A stretch of 64,000 nt of DNA, taken from positions 385,001 to 449,000 of the forward strand of contig NZ_CP094669.1 in assembly GCF_022827545.1 (NCBI RefSeq), given 5' to 3'. Source of the stretch: Hymenobacter tibetensis. GTDB taxonomy: Bacteria > Bacteroidota > Bacteroidia > Cytophagales > Hymenobacteraceae. Position numbers and translations under genes: made by a program. Within the stretch, counting starts at the first letter, position 1. The number at the start of each line of letters is the position of its first letter. Positions 34,360 to 43,449 of this stretch are shown here, in pieces. The notes under the pieces were generated by a model. It saw only the letters and a program-made list of their open reading frames with translations, searched no databases and was not told the origin of the DNA.

Positions 34360-34965
34360 ATGAACAAGCTACATCAGGCTACGCCACGCCGGGAATTTCT
34401 TACGCATTCAGTGAAAAGCACCGTGGCGCTAGGCGTCGGAATGTCCGCTTTTGCTTCACTGCTCCAATCGTTTACATTCAAAGAAGACGAGGAAAGCGGC
34501 TTGCTCCTGCAAGGCGCGGGAGCCATTACCACCGAAGCCCAGTTTCGAGCGGCCATAGCCGGCCCCGTCAATACCTCGATGCTAAGCAGCCAGTTGGCTA
34601 CCACTCAGGCGTCCAACCAATACGCCAAGCAGTTTGCCGGTTTCGAGTTAGAGGAGACAAAAGGCATGCTGAGTATTCTGAAGGACATGGGTACCACACC
34701 TCCGCCCCCAGACGCCAAAGCACAAGCCATGATGACCCAAATGAAAGCGGCGACGGGCGCTGCTTTCGACAAAGCCTACATTGCCGCGCAGCTTCAAACG
34801 CACCAGCTGTTGCGCACCCTCACCGAAGGCTACCTCGCCAGCCCGGCCCCCGCCCAAACCAACATGATGGAAAAGCACGGCCGCCACATTGCCACGTTGG
34901 CCCTAGCCACCATCAAGGAGCACGTCGCCATTACGCAACGCCTGTCCACAGTAGTAGGCAGCTAA
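34360..34965 (+). CDS. DUF4142 domain protein with Tat-type signal
   Basis: This 201-residue protein has twin Arg followed by a hydrophobic stretch (TPRREFLTHSVKSTVALGVG), a Tat-type export signal. After it comes the helical DUF4142 domain: TTEAQFRAAIAGPVNTSML, SSQLATTQASNQYAKQFAGF, and a later pair EKHGRHIATLALATIKEHV. The domain forms a ferritin-like four-helix bundle but no metal-binding Glu/His set stands out. The function of DUF4142 is unknown. It is flanked by divergent corA and convergent mgtE. Confidence 0.85.
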   Translation: MNKLHQATPRREFLTHSVKSTVALGVGMSAFASLLQSFTFKEDEESGLLLQGAGAITTEAQFRAAIAGPVNTSMLSSQLATTQASNQYAKQFAGFELEETKGMLSILKDMGTTPPPPDAKAQAMMTQMKAATGAAFDKAYIAAQLQTHQLLRTLTEGYLASPAPAQTNMMEKHGRHIATLALATIKEHVAITQRLSTVVGS

Positions 34966-34985
34966 CACCACGGCCCGCTACATGG

Positions 34986-35022
34986 AAAAAGCCGCTGTTC
35001 CCATCAGGAGCAGCGGCTTTTT
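34986..35022. terminator. bidirectional terminator between the DUF4142 gene and mgtE
   Basis: Perfect 12-bp arms aaaaagccgctg (34986-34997) and cagcggcttttt (35011-35022), a 13-base loop, and A/T runs on both ends. It lies 20 bases after the DUF4142 stop and 50 bases after the mgtE stop on the opposite strand. Confidence 0.88.
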
Positions 35023-35072
35023 AGGTGGTAAGGCCCGAAAGAAACCAACGTTTGCGCCGCATCAAGCAGGCG

Positions 35073-36458
35073 CTACAACAAGGTGCCGCGTAGCACCAGC
35101 GTGGCCACTGAGAAGTAGATAATCAAGCCGGTTACGTCTACGAGGGTTGCCACGAAGGGCGCCGAGGCAGTAGCTGGGTCGAGGCCCAGGCGCTTAAGCA
35201 GCATGGGCAGCATTGCGCCTGCCAGCGCGCCCCACAGCACAATGCCTAGCAGCGAGAAGCCCACCGTAATGGAAATCAGTTGCCAGTACTGACCGAAATA
35301 GCCGGGGTCGATGAGCGTAGCCCACAACACAATCCGCAGGGAGCCTACTACGCCCAATATCGCGCCCAGCAGCAAGCCTGATATGATTTCGCGGCGCATC
35401 ACCATCCACCAGTCGCTGAGCTTGAACTCGCCCAAGCTCATGGCCCGGATAATGAGCGACGTAGCCTGCGAACCAGCATTACCCCCGGCCGAAATAATCA
35501 GCGGAATAAACAACCCCAGCACGGCCGCTTTCTGCAAGTCATCTTCGAAGTGGTGCATGGCCGACGTAGTCAGCATCTCGCCGATGAGCAGGATAACCAA
35601 CCAGCCCGCCCGCTTTTTCACCATGCCCCAGATAGAGGTAGCCAAATACGGCTCATCCAAGGCCTCGGAGCCTCCCAGCTTCTGAATGTCCTCGGTGTCT
35701 TCTTCTTCTCGGATGTCTAGTATGTCGTCAATGGTCACGATGCCGAACAGCACACCGTCGTCGTTGACGACGGGCAGCGCTACCCGGTCGTTGCGCCGGA
35801 ACACGTCGATGGCCTCTTCCTGGTCCTGCATGGCCTTGAGGTTGACGTAGCGGTGGTCCATTAGCTCGCGTACCTGCTTTTGCGGGTCGGCCAGCAAGAA
35901 CTCCCGAATGCGAATGTCGTCAATGAGGACGCCTCGCTCGTCGGTCACGTAAAGCACACTCAGCGTTTCCGACTGTCCCCCGTGGCGCCGAATGTAGTCG
36001 AGCACTTGCTGCACCGTCCAATGCTCCCGAATGGCAATGTAGTCGGGTGTCATCAGGCGGCCCACCGAGTACTCGGGGTAGCCTAGTAGCTCCAGCGTCA
36101 CCTTGCGCTCCGGCTCCGACAGCGTTTGAATCAGCTCCTTCACGAAATCATCGGGCAGGAACTCCAGCAATGCCGTCCGGTCGTCGGGCGACATTTCGTT
36201 GAGGATGTTGGTGATTTTCTCTTGGGTCAGGTTGGTCAGGAAGTGTTTTTGCACTTCCAGGTCGAGGTACTCGAACACCTGGGTGGCCAGCTTGAGTGGC
36301 AGCAGCCGAAAAATGATGAGTTGTTCCCGCTCTTCTTCTTCCTCGATCAGCTCTACTATCTCAGCCGGCTCGTATTTTTTAAGAAGTTCTTTGAGCTTGA
36401 AAAACTCGCCCTCCTGAATCAGGGACGTAATGTGTTCGGTGGTCGGATGCTGATTCAT
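35073..36458 (-). CDS. mgtE: magnesium transporter MgtE
   Basis: This 461-residue protein has the full MgtE arrangement. The N-terminal superhelical domain (about 10-130) includes SPDDRTALLEFLPDDFVKEL. Two CBS domains follow (about 130-260, including GRLMTPDYIAIREHWTVQQV and RRNDRVALPVVNDDGVLF), then five membrane helices (from GWLVILLIGEMLTTSAM). The pore signature VDVTGLIIYFSVATLVL in TM5 holds the Mg2+-binding Asp. MgtE is a channel gated by Mg2+ through its cytoplasmic domains. No M-box riboswitch was recognised upstream. It is monocistronic with a bidirectional terminator. Confidence 0.96.
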   Translation of the reverse strand: MNQHPTTEHITSLIQEGEFFKLKELLKKYEPAEIVELIEEEEEREQLIIFRLLPLKLATQVFEYLDLEVQKHFLTNLTQEKITNILNEMSPDDRTALLEFLPDDFVKELIQTLSEPERKVTLELLGYPEYSVGRLMTPDYIAIREHWTVQQVLDYIRRHGGQSETLSVLYVTDERGVLIDDIRIREFLLADPQKQVRELMDHRYVNLKAMQDQEEAIDVFRRNDRVALPVVNDDGVLFGIVTIDDILDIREEEDTEDIQKLGGSEALDEPYLATSIWGMVKKRAGWLVILLIGEMLTTSAMHHFEDDLQKAAVLGLFIPLIISAGGNAGSQATSLIIRAMSLGEFKLSDWWMVMRREIISGLLLGAILGVVGSLRIVLWATLIDPGYFGQYWQLISITVGFSLLGIVLWGALAGAMLPMLLKRLGLDPATASAPFVATLVDVTGLIIYFSVATLVLRGTLL

Positions 36459-36814
36459 GAAAAAAGAAGGGAGTGTCTCGCTAGGCAGATGGAATTAGTG
36501 ACCAAAAGGCGCGCAAAAATAGCCTGATTCTGTGGCTCAACCGCATATCGGGTGAAAAATAGCAGGGCATCTCCCTGACCGCTGCTGTTCTGCTTGCAGC
36601 GCGCCAGCGGCGGCCACCTGCCACCGTAAACAAGCCAGGGAAACCCACCCCAGACGGAGGGAAGAGCTAGCCTATACGCGCAAAAAGGGGTTGCGGAACA
36701 GCCAAGCAGACCAGAATACCAATTCTTAACACGGAAAATAGAAACGTAGCCGCTTCTTAACCAGCCAAAATTTCTGGCTGCGCGTACATTTGAACCGTTT
36801 CCTTCGCGTTTCTC
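36459..36814. other. intergenic region between divergent mgtE and cyanophycinase genes
   Basis: About 355 bases. The only clear signals are the TAnnTTTG element at 36785-36792 and an imperfect palindrome cagcca-aaatttc-tggctg (36762-36780) beside it. The central GC-rich part has no open frame with protein-like features. Confidence 0.45.
36785..36792 (+). promoter_or_regulatory. candidate -7 promoter element for the cyanophycinase gene
   Basis: TACATTTG matches the Bacteroidota -7 consensus TAnnTTTG and lies 23 bases before the ATG at 36815. A 6-bp-arm palindrome occupies the usual -33 region (36762-36780), so an operator overlapping the promoter is possible. No TTG -33 is seen. Confidence 0.4.
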
Positions 36815-37630
36815 ATGCCCCAACCGACGCCCGCCGCCTTACCACTCGGCACGCTCGTTGCCCTCGGTGGCGGCGACGATGATGCCCTGCTAGCGCTGCT
36901 CTGCGACCTGCTCCCTACTCTCGATACGCCCGTCGAAATCCTGACGACGGCCTCCAGCAACCCCGCCCGTACGGCCGCCGCCTACGAAAAGGCCTTCCAC
37001 GACCTGGGCTGCACCGCGGCCCGGCACCTGCCCATCAACCAGCGGCACCCCGCCGATACGCCCGCTACGCTGCGCCGCCTCAGCCGCGCCGGCCTGGTTT
37101 TTTTCACCGGTGGCGACCAGCAACTCATCAGCGAGTTCATCCGGGGTACCGAGTTTCTGACGCAGCTCAAGCACCGCTTCCAAACCGAAGCGGGCTTTAT
37201 GATAGCCGGAACCAGCGCCGGCGCCGCCGCCCTGCCCGAGCGTATGCTAGTGGAAGGCTACGGCTGGCGAGCGTTGCGCAAAGGGGGCATCCAAACAATG
37301 GCCGGCCTAGGGCTGCTACCCGACTTGTTTATTGATCAGCACTTTGTGGAGCGCGGACGGTTTGGGCGGCTAATGCACGCCTTGTTGGCCCATCCAACGT
37401 GCCTGGGGCTGGGGCTGTCAGAAGAAACCGGCATTATCATCCGGAGCGGCAACGTGGCAGAAGTGTTTGGCGACGGCATCATGATGATGATGGATGCTCG
37501 CCACTTGAAGAGCAGCAACCTCGGCCGGGTAGGGAAGGGAGAGCCAGTAAGCGGCCAAGACATGCGCGTGCATATGCTGGTGTCAGGACAGCAGATAAAT
37601 TTGCAGACCCGGCAAGTGCTGGCGGGTTAA
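36815..37630 (+). CDS. cyanophycinase (peptidase S51 family)
   Basis: This 271-residue protein has the standard family length. The nucleophile elbow is GTSAGAAALPE with Ser134, preceded by VFFTGGDQQLISEFIRG, the cyanophycinase glycine-rich loop, and followed by DQHFVERGRFGRLM, which carries conserved His and Arg. Cyanophycinases split the Asp-Arg dipeptide from cyanophycin, a nitrogen reserve made by cyanophycin synthetase. No cphA-like gene is in this window. It may use imported polymer, or serve a related peptide. No signal peptide is visible, so it is likely cytoplasmic. The gene appears monocistronic. Confidence 0.9.
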   Translation: MPQPTPAALPLGTLVALGGGDDDALLALLCDLLPTLDTPVEILTTASSNPARTAAAYEKAFHDLGCTAARHLPINQRHPADTPATLRRLSRAGLVFFTGGDQQLISEFIRGTEFLTQLKHRFQTEAGFMIAGTSAGAAALPERMLVEGYGWRALRKGGIQTMAGLGLLPDLFIDQHFVERGRFGRLMHALLAHPTCLGLGLSEETGIIIRSGNVAEVFGDGIMMMMDARHLKSSNLGRVGKGEPVSGQDMRVHMLVSGQQINLQTRQVLAG

Positions 37631-37799
37631 GTGCATTTAGTACCAGAACCGGCCCGCCGCTCGATAAGTGAATATTGTATAAATCCTATGATTGCTCTTG
37701 AGTATGCCTTGAAATTGTTAGGCAAGCCTACTACTCTTGATTTTTTTCAACTACATTTAATGCCATAACCCCAACTTCTCACCCACTTACTTTAATCGT

Positions 37800-39046
37800 A
37801 TGAACTTCAAATCTTTACTCCTCGCGGGGGGGCGCTGCTTTCGGGCACAGCGGCCTCGGCGGGCGGTTACCAAGTAACGCTGGCCGGGCAGAAAAACAAC
37901 GGTATGGGTGGCGTCGGCGTTGGCTTGTCCCTCGACCAGGCCGCTATGTTCTACAACCCGGGTGCTTTGGCTATGGTCCGCGACCGGGGTGTGCAGGTGG
38001 GTGTAAATGCTACGCTGGCCCGCAATGCCTTCGTTGCCGAAGGCGGAAGCCAGCAGCGCCAACTCCGCAACAGCACCGTAACCCCTTTCAATCTGTACGC
38101 GAGCTTCGGTCCGGCTGAAGGCAAATTCCGGGCGGGTATTGCGGTATATACGCCTTTCGGTAGCAAACTTCAGTATGCCGACGGGTGGGAAGGGCGTACC
38201 AGCCTTACCGATATCACGCTGGAGTCCATTTATGTGCAGCCTACCTTCAGCTACGCCATCACCGACCAACTGAGCATCGGTGCGGGGCTGATGATACTAG
38301 CTTATGGCTCCGTGAACTTGCAGCGCGACATCCCGCTGCCCGATTCGTTTGGACATGTTGAGCTAGACGGCAAGGCTGAGAACAAGCTCGGCTTCAACGT
38401 TGGGGTATTCTTCAAGCCTTCCGACAAGTTGAGCGTGGGTATCAGCCACCGCTCCAAGATTGATGCGCAGGTGAAAGACGGCGACGTTACATTCACCAAC
38501 GTAGCTCCCGCGTTTGCCGCCAACTTCCAAGCCACCAAGTTCAACGCTACGTTGCCATTGGTAGCCACTACCAGCATCGGTATTGGCATCATGCCGAACG
38601 AGAACCTCACCATCGGCCTCGATGTGAACTACGCCGAGTGGAGCAAGTACCGCACGCTGGTGTTCGAGTTCGACCAAAACGTAGCAGGCTCCAACCGCAG
38701 CGAGTCGAAGCGCTTCTACGAAGATGCGCTTACGTTCCGCGTAGGTGGGCAATACAAGCTCACCAGCGGCCTGACGGTTCGGGCCGGTGGCTCCTATGAC
38801 GCTAGCCCCGTGAAAGACGGCTATGTAACGCCCGAAACGCCCGACAACGACCGGATCAGCGGTACGCTGGGTGCTTCCTACGCCTTCGGCAAGTTCGGGG
38901 TGGACCTGTCGGCCCAGTACGTTTCCATCCAGAAGCGCACCCAAACCACGCAGGACCTGCTCAACAACGGCACAACCGACCGGATTGCCGGTACCTACAA
39001 AACCAATATCGTGATTCCGGGCATCGGCCTGAACTACAACTTCTAA
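37800..39046 (+). CDS. OmpP1/FadL-family outer-membrane transporter with frameshift in the signal peptide
   Basis: ATG at 37800 opens [11 protein letters not shown], the start of a signal peptide, but the frame then breaks at a tract of seven G (37826-37832) and stops. One more G would join it to [20 protein letters not shown], the rest of the signal peptide and the mature N terminus, then open to 39046. The mature protein has FadL features: [48 protein letters not shown] and a C-terminal strand [11 protein letters not shown]. FadL channels import long-chain fatty acids or other hydrophobics. The gene precedes an SGNH lipoprotein by 22 bases. Either a sequencing miscall or a slippage switch. 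Confidence 0.8.
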
Positions 39047-39068
39047 TTGCGCCTTGCATCCCACCACA

Positions 39069-40529
39069 ATGACTACTTCTCTATTCCGCAAGTGCGCGCC
39101 GGTTGTGGCGCTGATGGGTTTGGGGCTCACTGCCTGCCAACCCGATATCGAAGACGATTTCACGCCTAGCGCCGGTTCGGTTGATTTCACCCGTTATATC
39201 GCCGTAGGCAACTCCCTAACGGCCGGATTTCAGGACAACGGCCTGTATTTGGAAGGCCAGCAAAAATCGTATCCGGCTCTGTTAGCTGAGCAATTTCGTG
39301 CCGTTGGTGGTGGCGAATTCGTGCAGCCACTATTCCCTGCCGGACAGGAAAATGGATCGGGCTACGTGCGGCTGGTTGGCATCACCAACGGTTCGCCGGT
39401 CACGGCTAACGTTCCTGGCAATGCTGGCCGTGTTGCGCCAACTTCAGCTCCGTACACCAAGTTTACGGCTGCTATCAACAACTTAGGCGTACCTGGTATT
39501 CGTTTGTCGGATATTGAAACGGCTGGCTTTGGAAACGTTCGGACTACGCCGTTGAATGCTAACACGTTCAACCCGTATTTCGAGCGTATTACCCCAGACG
39601 GAAGCAATCAAACGTACTTGCAGAGAGTTGCCACTGAAGCTACTACAGCCACGTTCTTCACCAACTGGCTCGGCAACAACGACGTGCTTGGTTTCGCCAC
39701 TGCGGGTGGTGCTGCCAGCAGTCTGACAACACCGGCCAACTTCACCGACAAAAACAACAAAGTAGTTGACGCGCTGACGGCGGGTGGTGCCAAAGGCTTG
39801 GTAGCTACTATCCCCGACGTAACCAATATCCCGTTCTTCACGACGGTTGGGCCTGTACTACGAGCAACTTTGACAGCTAGAAACGTAGCAGGAGTTGTTA
39901 TTACTACCGGTGGGTTCAATACCACTCCGGGTATGTCGGCTACTCGCCGCTCAATTGCTACTACCACCATTCGGGATGCCAGCGGCAATGGTAACCAACT
40001 GTTCACCTTGACGGCGTCGCCTTACTTGCCTCTGATTGGTGTTCCTAACAACGGCAGAGCGTGGCGTGATGTATTCAACCAGGCGCGGCCTTCTTTGCCT
40101 CCTATTGTTACGTTAGGTTTGTTCCTAGCATTGCAAGGCGTAGATACCACGAAGCAGTTCGGCATCACCGCTGAAAACCCAATTCCTAGTACGCTGGTAT
40201 TGGATGACACAGAGCAAACTCAAGTGCGTAATGCTACTACAGCCTTCAACACGGCCATTACCAACAAAGCCAACGAGAAGGGCCTAGCCATTTTTGATTC
40301 CAACACCTTCTTCAGCGGGGTTGCACAGAGAGGCTTAGTCACCAATGGTGTGTCGAATACGGCAAGCTTCGTTTCCGGTAACCTGTTCTCACTCGATGGC
40401 GTGCATCCTACACCTCGCGGCTACGCTGTGATAGCCAATGAGATGATCAAGGCTATTAATGCGAAATACGGCTCGCGTATTGCGCAGGTGAATCCGAACA
40501 ACTACCGTGGCGTGCAGTTTCCACGTTAA
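39069..40529 (+). CDS. SGNH/GDSL-family lipoprotein hydrolase
   Basis: Starting at ATG 39069 the protein is 486 residues, with lipobox LGLTACQ near residue 20. Block I is [10 protein letters not shown] (nucleophile Ser), block [11 protein letters not shown] (Asn), block [13 protein letters not shown] (Asp and His), so the SGNH catalytic set is complete. The family cleaves esters and thioesters of lipids or acetylated sugars. The large insert between blocks I and III is typical of Bacteroidota members paired with OmpP1/FadL. It lies 22 bases after the FadL gene, in one operon. A likely job is to release fatty acids at the outer membrane for import. Substrate unproven. Confidence 0.88.
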   Translation: MTTSLFRKCAPVVALMGLGLTACQPDIEDDFTPSAGSVDFTRYIAVGNSLTAGFQDNGLYLEGQQKSYPALLAEQFRAVGGGEFVQPLFPAGQENGSGYVRLVGITNGSPVTANVPGNAGRVAPTSAPYTKFTAAINNLGVPGIRLSDIETAGFGNVRTTPLNANTFNPYFERITPDGSNQTYLQRVATEATTATFFTNWLGNNDVLGFATAGGAASSLTTPANFTDKNNKVVDALTAGGAKGLVATIPDVTNIPFFTTVGPVLRATLTARNVAGVVITTGGFNTTPGMSATRRSIATTTIRDASGNGNQLFTLTASPYLPLIGVPNNGRAWRDVFNQARPSLPPIVTLGLFLALQGVDTTKQFGITAENPIPSTLVLDDTEQTQVRNATTAFNTAITNKANEKGLAIFDSNTFFSGVAQRGLVTNGVSNTASFVSGNLFSLDGVHPTPRGYAVIANEMIKAINAKYGSRIAQVNPNNYRGVQFPR

Positions 40530-40547
40530 GTAAAACGCTCTTAATCT

Positions 40548-40595
40548 AAAAGCAAAAAGCCCGCAACTGCTAGCAGTTGCGGGCTTTTTGCTTTT
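40548..40595. terminator. bidirectional terminator with 23-bp perfect stem
   Basis: Arms 40548-40570 and 40573-40595 (aaaagcaaaaagcccgcaac and its complement, continued) pair perfectly over 23 bp with a two-base loop. T runs on both strands. It separates the SGNH gene from the convergent YpdA gene. Confidence 0.92.
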
Positions 40596-40602
40596 GCAGT
40601 GA

Positions 40603-41613
40603 TTATGCTTGAGGCGTGAGCTGCACGGGTTGCAGCACTTCGGGTAAGGCGGGTGCGGCTCGGCCAGCCAAGTGCGCGGCTATGACCTGGGCGTGGTAGC
40701 GGCCGTTTTCAATAAACCAGCGGCTGGTGTTGAGTCCTCCACAAACGGTACCTGCTAGGTATACGCCAGGACGGTTGGTTTCCAGAGTTTCGGCGTCGTG
40801 AGTGGGCGTCTGGGCCGCGTCGAGTTGGCAGGTGATGCCGAGGGCAGCCAAGAAGCTGAAGTCGGGATGGTAGCCGGTGAGGGCGTACACGTAGTCGGCA
40901 GGGACAGTGAGCGGACCTTCCGGGGTGTCGAGCTTCACGGTGTCGGTGAGGATACGCTGAATCGTGGTGTTGAAATGCACCTTGATCCGGCCTTCCTTGA
41001 TGCGGTTCAGCAGGTCGGGCCGAATCCAGTACTTCACCGAATTGCTGATTTCCGCACCCCGCACTACCATCGTGACGCGGGCGCCGGCCCGGAGGAGTTG
41101 CAAGGCCGCTTTGGCCGAAGAGTTTTTAGCCCCAACTACCACCACATCCTGCCCGACGTGAGCATAGGGCTCCTTGTAGTAATGGTTGACGTGAGGTAAA
41201 TCTTCCCCAGGCACGTTCAAGTAGTTAGGTACATCATAGAAGCCGGTGGCTATAATAACGCTGGCACACTCGATGCGGCCTTTCTCCGTTACTACTTCAT
41301 ACTTGCCAGGTTCCCCTTCCAACCCCGTAACCCGCTCATAGAGGCGCAAATTCAGGTTTTCAGTCTGGGCCACCCGGCGATAGTAGTCGAGGCCGTCTTC
41401 GCGCAGGGGCTTGTAGCTGCTGGTTGGGAACGGGTGCCCTCCGATTTCCAGCAACTCCGGGGTGGAGAAAAACTCCATGTTGGTCGGGTAGCCGATGATG
41501 GAATTCACCAATGCTCCTTTGTCAACTACTACTGCTGTAAGGCCAACCCGCTGCACTTCCAGTGCGCACGCTAAGCCTACCGGGCCTGCCCCAATTACAA
41601 CTACATCAACCAT
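40603..41613 (-). CDS. ypdA: YpdA-family FAD/NAD(P)-binding disulfide reductase
   Basis: This 336-residue flavoprotein starts with the FAD dinucleotide fold VVVIGAGPVGLACALEVQR and then VDKGALVNSIIGYPTNMEFF, the YpdA signature. A second Rossmann motif VVVVGAKNSSAKAALQL marks the NADPH site, and VYLAGTVCGGLNTSRWFIEN is the conserved C-terminal FAD segment. YpdA reduces bacillithiol disulfide in Firmicutes and Bacteroidota that make bacillithiol. This assumes the organism makes bacillithiol; its biosynthesis genes are not in the window. It is monocistronic, with a terminator just after its stop. Confidence 0.92.
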   Translation of the reverse strand: MVDVVVIGAGPVGLACALEVQRVGLTAVVVDKGALVNSIIGYPTNMEFFSTPELLEIGGHPFPTSSYKPLREDGLDYYRRVAQTENLNLRLYERVTGLEGEPGKYEVVTEKGRIECASVIIATGFYDVPNYLNVPGEDLPHVNHYYKEPYAHVGQDVVVVGAKNSSAKAALQLLRAGARVTMVVRGAEISNSVKYWIRPDLLNRIKEGRIKVHFNTTIQRILTDTVKLDTPEGPLTVPADYVYALTGYHPDFSFLAALGITCQLDAAQTPTHDAETLETNRPGVYLAGTVCGGLNTSRWFIENGRYHAQVIAAHLAGRAAPALPEVLQPVQLTPQA

Positions 41614-41830
41614 AATTACCTTTCAACAACAAATGAAGATGCGCGCTGACATCTAAAGTTTCAAACCCCATACCTCTGCCCGAAGTTGTACGAGGCTGGG
41701 CTGGTTTTAGCGTTCTGCCCGGCCTTACATAAGGAGTGCTGGGCCACCAACCACTCCTAGAACAGACAAAGCCTACCTGCGGGTTTCGCAGATAAGTGCG
41801 AACTTGCCTCTTAGTTTGATTCAGAGCACT

Positions 41831-42742
41831 ATGCGTACTTGCGACTTATGTGGGCATACGGCGTTTCGGCCGCGTCCTTTCTACTACGTTTTTGAAGGCC
41901 AGCGCCTGCAAGGTATGCAATGCCAGCACTGCGAGTTGGTATTTCTGGATCCCCAGCCAACGCCGGAACAGCTAGAGCGACTCTACGGCAAAGAGTACTT
42001 CACCGAGCGCCCCAACTACGACCGGACCGTTCAGGACCAAAAGTTCATCGAGGAAGGCGTTGCGCTGGACCTGACTAAGCCCCGCGCCGACAAGTTCACC
42101 GATTATATGATGCGCCGTTACCCCGGCCGCCAGTTTCGGTACTTGGAGGTAGGCTGCGGCCCGGGTTACACGCTGAAAAGCCTGCAAAGCCTGGGTTGGG
42201 AAACGCACGGCCTGGAAATATCCGCTCACGCCGCCGATTTTGCACGCCGTGAGTTGGGCCTGCCCGTCGTGACGGGCAACATCGAAACCACCGAGGACTT
42301 CCAGGAAAACCAGTTCGACCTGGCGTATCTCGGCGACGTGCTGGAGCACTTGCTGTCACCGTCGGCGGCGGTGGCCAAGTTTGGGCGCATTTTAGCGCCG
42401 GGCGGGTTGCTGGTGTTGGCGTTGCCCAGCGTGCTCAACCTGCCGAGCATGCGGGCGGGTTTTGCGCTCTATGGCTTGCTGGGCAAGCAACGCCGTATGG
42501 ATATACCACCGTATCACCTCTATGAGTTCACGCCGGATACTATCCGGCAGCTGTTAGCCAAGCACAACTTCGAGGTAGTGGAATTGCTGAACCCGGTTAA
42601 GAAACCCCAGCAGATTCGTTTGGGTGGCAACCCTCTGGAGCAAGCCGGTAAGCTGGTAGGGCAGTACCCTACCTACTGGCTCAACCAACTCACCGGCCGC
42701 TTCGGCGACCGGATGTTTGTGGTAGCCAAAAACAAGAAGTAG
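41831..42742 (+). CDS. class I SAM-dependent methyltransferase with N-terminal zinc ribbon
   Basis: ATG at 41831 gives 303 residues; a TTG nine codons upstream is unneeded. The N terminus has a zinc-ribbon motif with Cys4, Cys7, Cys31 and Cys34 (CDLCG and CQHC). The SAM-binding motif I is LEVGCGPGYTLKSL, at about residues 105-118, followed by HGLEISAHAADFAR and LAYLGDVLEHLLSPSAAVA. C-terminal PYHLYEFTPDTIRQLLAK matches Methyltransf_23 / methyltransferase_13-like enzymes often acting on sugars or small molecules. The substrate is unknown. It stands alone between ypdA (divergent) and a lipoprotein gene. Confidence 0.88.
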   Translation: MRTCDLCGHTAFRPRPFYYVFEGQRLQGMQCQHCELVFLDPQPTPEQLERLYGKEYFTERPNYDRTVQDQKFIEEGVALDLTKPRADKFTDYMMRRYPGRQFRYLEVGCGPGYTLKSLQSLGWETHGLEISAHAADFARRELGLPVVTGNIETTEDFQENQFDLAYLGDVLEHLLSPSAAVAKFGRILAPGGLLVLALPSVLNLPSMRAGFALYGLLGKQRRMDIPPYHLYEFTPDTIRQLLAKHNFEVVELLNPVKKPQQIRLGGNPLEQAGKLVGQYPTYWLNQLTGRFGDRMFVVAKNKK

Positions 42743-42903
42743 CCGCACTAGGAAAACAGAAAAGGCAAGCGTGCTCACAGCACGTCATATTGGAAAATCA
42801 GCTACTACCTGCGCGGCAAAATACCTACTACTAGGTATTTCCGCCGCTAGCTAGGCTTTCTACTTTCGTAGGACAGCTCTTTTTCACCTTGTTGCCCTAT
42901 TGC

Positions 42904-43374
42904 ATGAAACGTATTTACTTGGCCTTGCTGCTCGCTAGCAGCGCATTTACTGGAGGTTGTGGCCTTCTGGGTGGAGATGATGAAGAGGAAACTCGGAGCG
43001 AAATCCTTGCTTCGGGGGAGTGGCGCCTGATCAGCTTCGTCTCTCAAACTGGCACGCAACCCGCTAGAAGCTTGATAGAGGCTTGTGACGAGGATGATTT
43101 TTTCAGGTTCTTAGAAGACAAGTCGTACGCGGAAGAACGCAACCAGCGCATTTGCTCTAATGCCACAAACTTCCCTCCAGTTGCCCTTGGCACTTGGTCT
43201 CAGACGGGGGACGTGGAAACTATTACGATTACCAACTCCACCTCGGCGGGTGGGATGGTGCTCGTGGGCACGTGGCAAGTAACAGAGCTCAACAACAATT
43301 CGCTGAGACTAACCGCTACCACAACCGTGTCGGGCTCCACGCGGGTGTCAACGGTGGAAATGAGGCACCAATAA
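42904..43374 (+). CDS. lipocalin-like lipoprotein of unknown function
   Basis: The ATG at 42904 gives 156 residues, starting MKRIYLALLLASSAFTGGCG, with a lipobox ending at Cys19 and a following Asp/Glu-rich linker (GGDDEEETRSEILASG). The body has strands EWRLISFVSQTG, ALGTWSQTGDVETITITN, MVLVGTWQVTELNNNSLRLT and TTVSGSTRVSTVEMRHQ, like the small lipocalin-like folds common in Bacteroidota. No ligand or partner is evident. Asp-rich sequence after Cys fits export to the outer membrane. Convergent with polA, separated by a bidirectional terminator. Confidence 0.75.
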   Translation: MKRIYLALLLASSAFTGGCGLLGGDDEEETRSEILASGEWRLISFVSQTGTQPARSLIEACDEDDFFRFLEDKSYAEERNQRICSNATNFPPVALGTWSQTGDVETITITNSTSAGGMVLVGTWQVTELNNNSLRLTATTTVSGSTRVSTVEMRHQ

Positions 43375-43381
43375 CTACTAA

Positions 43382-43428
43382 CAGAAAACCCGGCTACGAC
43401 AGGTGTAGTGTCGTAGCCGGGTTTTCTG
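43382..43428. terminator. bidirectional terminator, 20-bp perfect stem
   Basis: Arms at 43382-43401 and 43409-43428 (cagaaaacccggctacgaca and its complement) with a 7-base loop. It separates the lipoprotein gene and polA. Confidence 0.9.
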
Positions 43429-43449
43429 CTTTTAAACCGTTTAGCGCTT

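Noticed and set aside
36459..36814. Mg2+ riboswitch (M-box) upstream of mgtE
   Set aside because: The conserved M-box core was not recognised on either strand by eye; a covariance search would decide it.
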